From contig CALSCR010003470.1 of NCBI GenBank assembly GCA_943704495.1, positions 7,084 to 40,154 of the forward strand: a stretch of 33,071 bases of DNA, in the 5' to 3' direction. The DNA is from Pigoraptor chileana. Lineage: Eukaryota > Opisthokonta > Filasterea. Positions 32,153 to 33,071 of this stretch are shown piece by piece. How positions within the stretch are numbered: the first letter of the stretch is position 1; the number at the start of each line of letters is the position of its first letter. A program made the translations under genes and the position numbers. The notes under the pieces are model-generated. The model was not told where the DNA came from. It ran no database searches and saw nothing but the letters and a program-made list of their open reading frames with translations.

Positions 32153-32883
32153 ATGTCTTCACCGACGGCGGCGTTTGTTCCGCGCGCAGATGCGATGGAT
32201 GACAGCGTTGTTGCGCTGCTCTTTGGGATAGGCGCATCCGCTCTTTCAGTCGTTCTTGTTCTGTTGTCGGCCGTGATTGCGCTGGTGGGACATGGTCGCG
32301 TTTCCTTACACACATGCACACATGTAACACCTCTTTCTCTCTCTCTCTCTCACACACAAACACACAAACACACACGCACAAACACACACAGACATATATA
32401 TATATATATATATAATATTCGCTGCCACAATTGTCCCTTCATTGTCCGCTTTTGTTCTTTTTTTCGAGTTGTCATTTATAATCTCTTATGGATTGCATCG
32501 CGGCTTGGAGCCAAAGATACTCACCTCGTCTAAACTAACATAGCATCACTCTCCAACCCGATGTCAAAACATTGGACATTCATTTCTGCGTCGTGCATCT
32601 ATGTGGATGCGCACTGTGCTCTTTGGCGTCCATGCTAGTTTCTGTTTCTTTTCATTGAGGCCATAACATGACATCATTACAAAGAGCTTGCGTTTAACTT
32701 GGCTGTTGTTGCGTGTAGATCTACCGCATCTTTCTGCGGCGAACACCGCCATCGACTTTTCGATGGGCCCTCACCGTTTCGCCGCTCATTCTTGCCGTCT
32801 TCGTCGGTGTGCTCACCCATGTGCGTATTTACAATACTACATGCAAGCTTTGTTTGACATTTGGTGCATATGCGTATGCACGG

Positions 32884-32914
<31 letters not shown>

Positions 32915-33071
32915 ATAAGTCATATGAGCACATTCCTATTGGTGTGTCAGGTTCAATGATGGGTTGAGTTTGCGGTGCGAATCGGCGCATCTTCGGTGAT
33001 ATGTTCTCATGCGCACACAGTGTGAGAAGGTGGCCATTCAATGGCACACTAAACCACACATTAATACCCCC
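32153..33071 (+). CDS. Membrane protein, N-terminal part (possible OSTalpha/TMEM184 superfamily)
   Basis: Two exons, 32153-32284 and 32719-32820, join in phase 0; the gene runs off the window. The 78 residues seen begin MSSPTAAFVPRADAMDD. A long hydrophobic helix follows (VVALLFGIGASALSVVLVLL), running into AVIAL and the junction. A basic loop, YRIFLRRTPPSTFRW, leads to a second helix (SPLILAVFVGVLTHV). The helix, basic Pro-containing loop and helix order resembles the start of organic solute transporter alpha-type proteins, but similarity is too short to assign. The donor after 32284 is GTGGGA and after 32820 is GTGCGT. (CA)n, (CT)n and (TA)n runs fill the first intron. No third exon was recognised in 32821-33071. 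Confidence 0.5.

Overview
This is nuclear DNA from an intron-rich eukaryote, most likely a protist. Genes are split by GT-AG introns with exons that join in frame. Introns and spacers are full of (CA)n/(TG)n microsatellites, AATAAA-type poly(A) signals occur, and no bacterial operon features are seen. The lineage cannot be fixed from sequence alone. The gene set mixes widely conserved eukaryotic proteins (BCKDK, ZCCHC7/Air, DCN1, IMPACT, SS18) with a plant-type BIN4/MIDGET relative, a PARP-E2 fusion and a WD40-LRR-ROCO protein. This points to a free-living or amoeboid protist rather than an animal, fungus or land plant.

Layout: 1-921, last exon of a branched-chain ketoacid dehydrogenase kinase (+). 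1626-4435, BIN4-like topoisomerase VI-associated protein (-, 7 exons). 4436-5689, divergent spacer packed with TCAGT pentamers. 5690-12708, ROCO protein with N-terminal WD40 repeats (+, 9 exons). 12854-13042 and 13531-13791, two small unassigned ORFs (+). 14576-17361, PARP-UBC fusion (+, 2 exons). 17730-21434, ZCCHC7/Air-type zinc-knuckle protein (-, 4 exons). 22076-24320, longin-roadblock protein (+, 6 exons). 24781-26900, DCN1-like protein (-, 7 exons). 27556-29105, IMPACT/YIH1-like protein (-, 4 exons). 29683-31410, SS18/GIF-like coactivator (+, 4 exons). 32153 to the end, start of a membrane protein (+, partial).

For the multi-exon genes, exon ends were placed by hand so that reading frames join and family motifs cross the junctions. 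Individual junctions in low-complexity parts are less certain. The genes do not form one pathway, but several concern chromatin, genome maintenance or RNA and protein control: topo VI accessory factor, PARP-E2, TRAMP-type RNA surveillance, cullin neddylation, Gcn2 control and a SWI/SNF coactivator. The three divergent promoters each carry an E2F-like TTTTGGCGGGA site, and TCACGTGA palindromes recur through the window.
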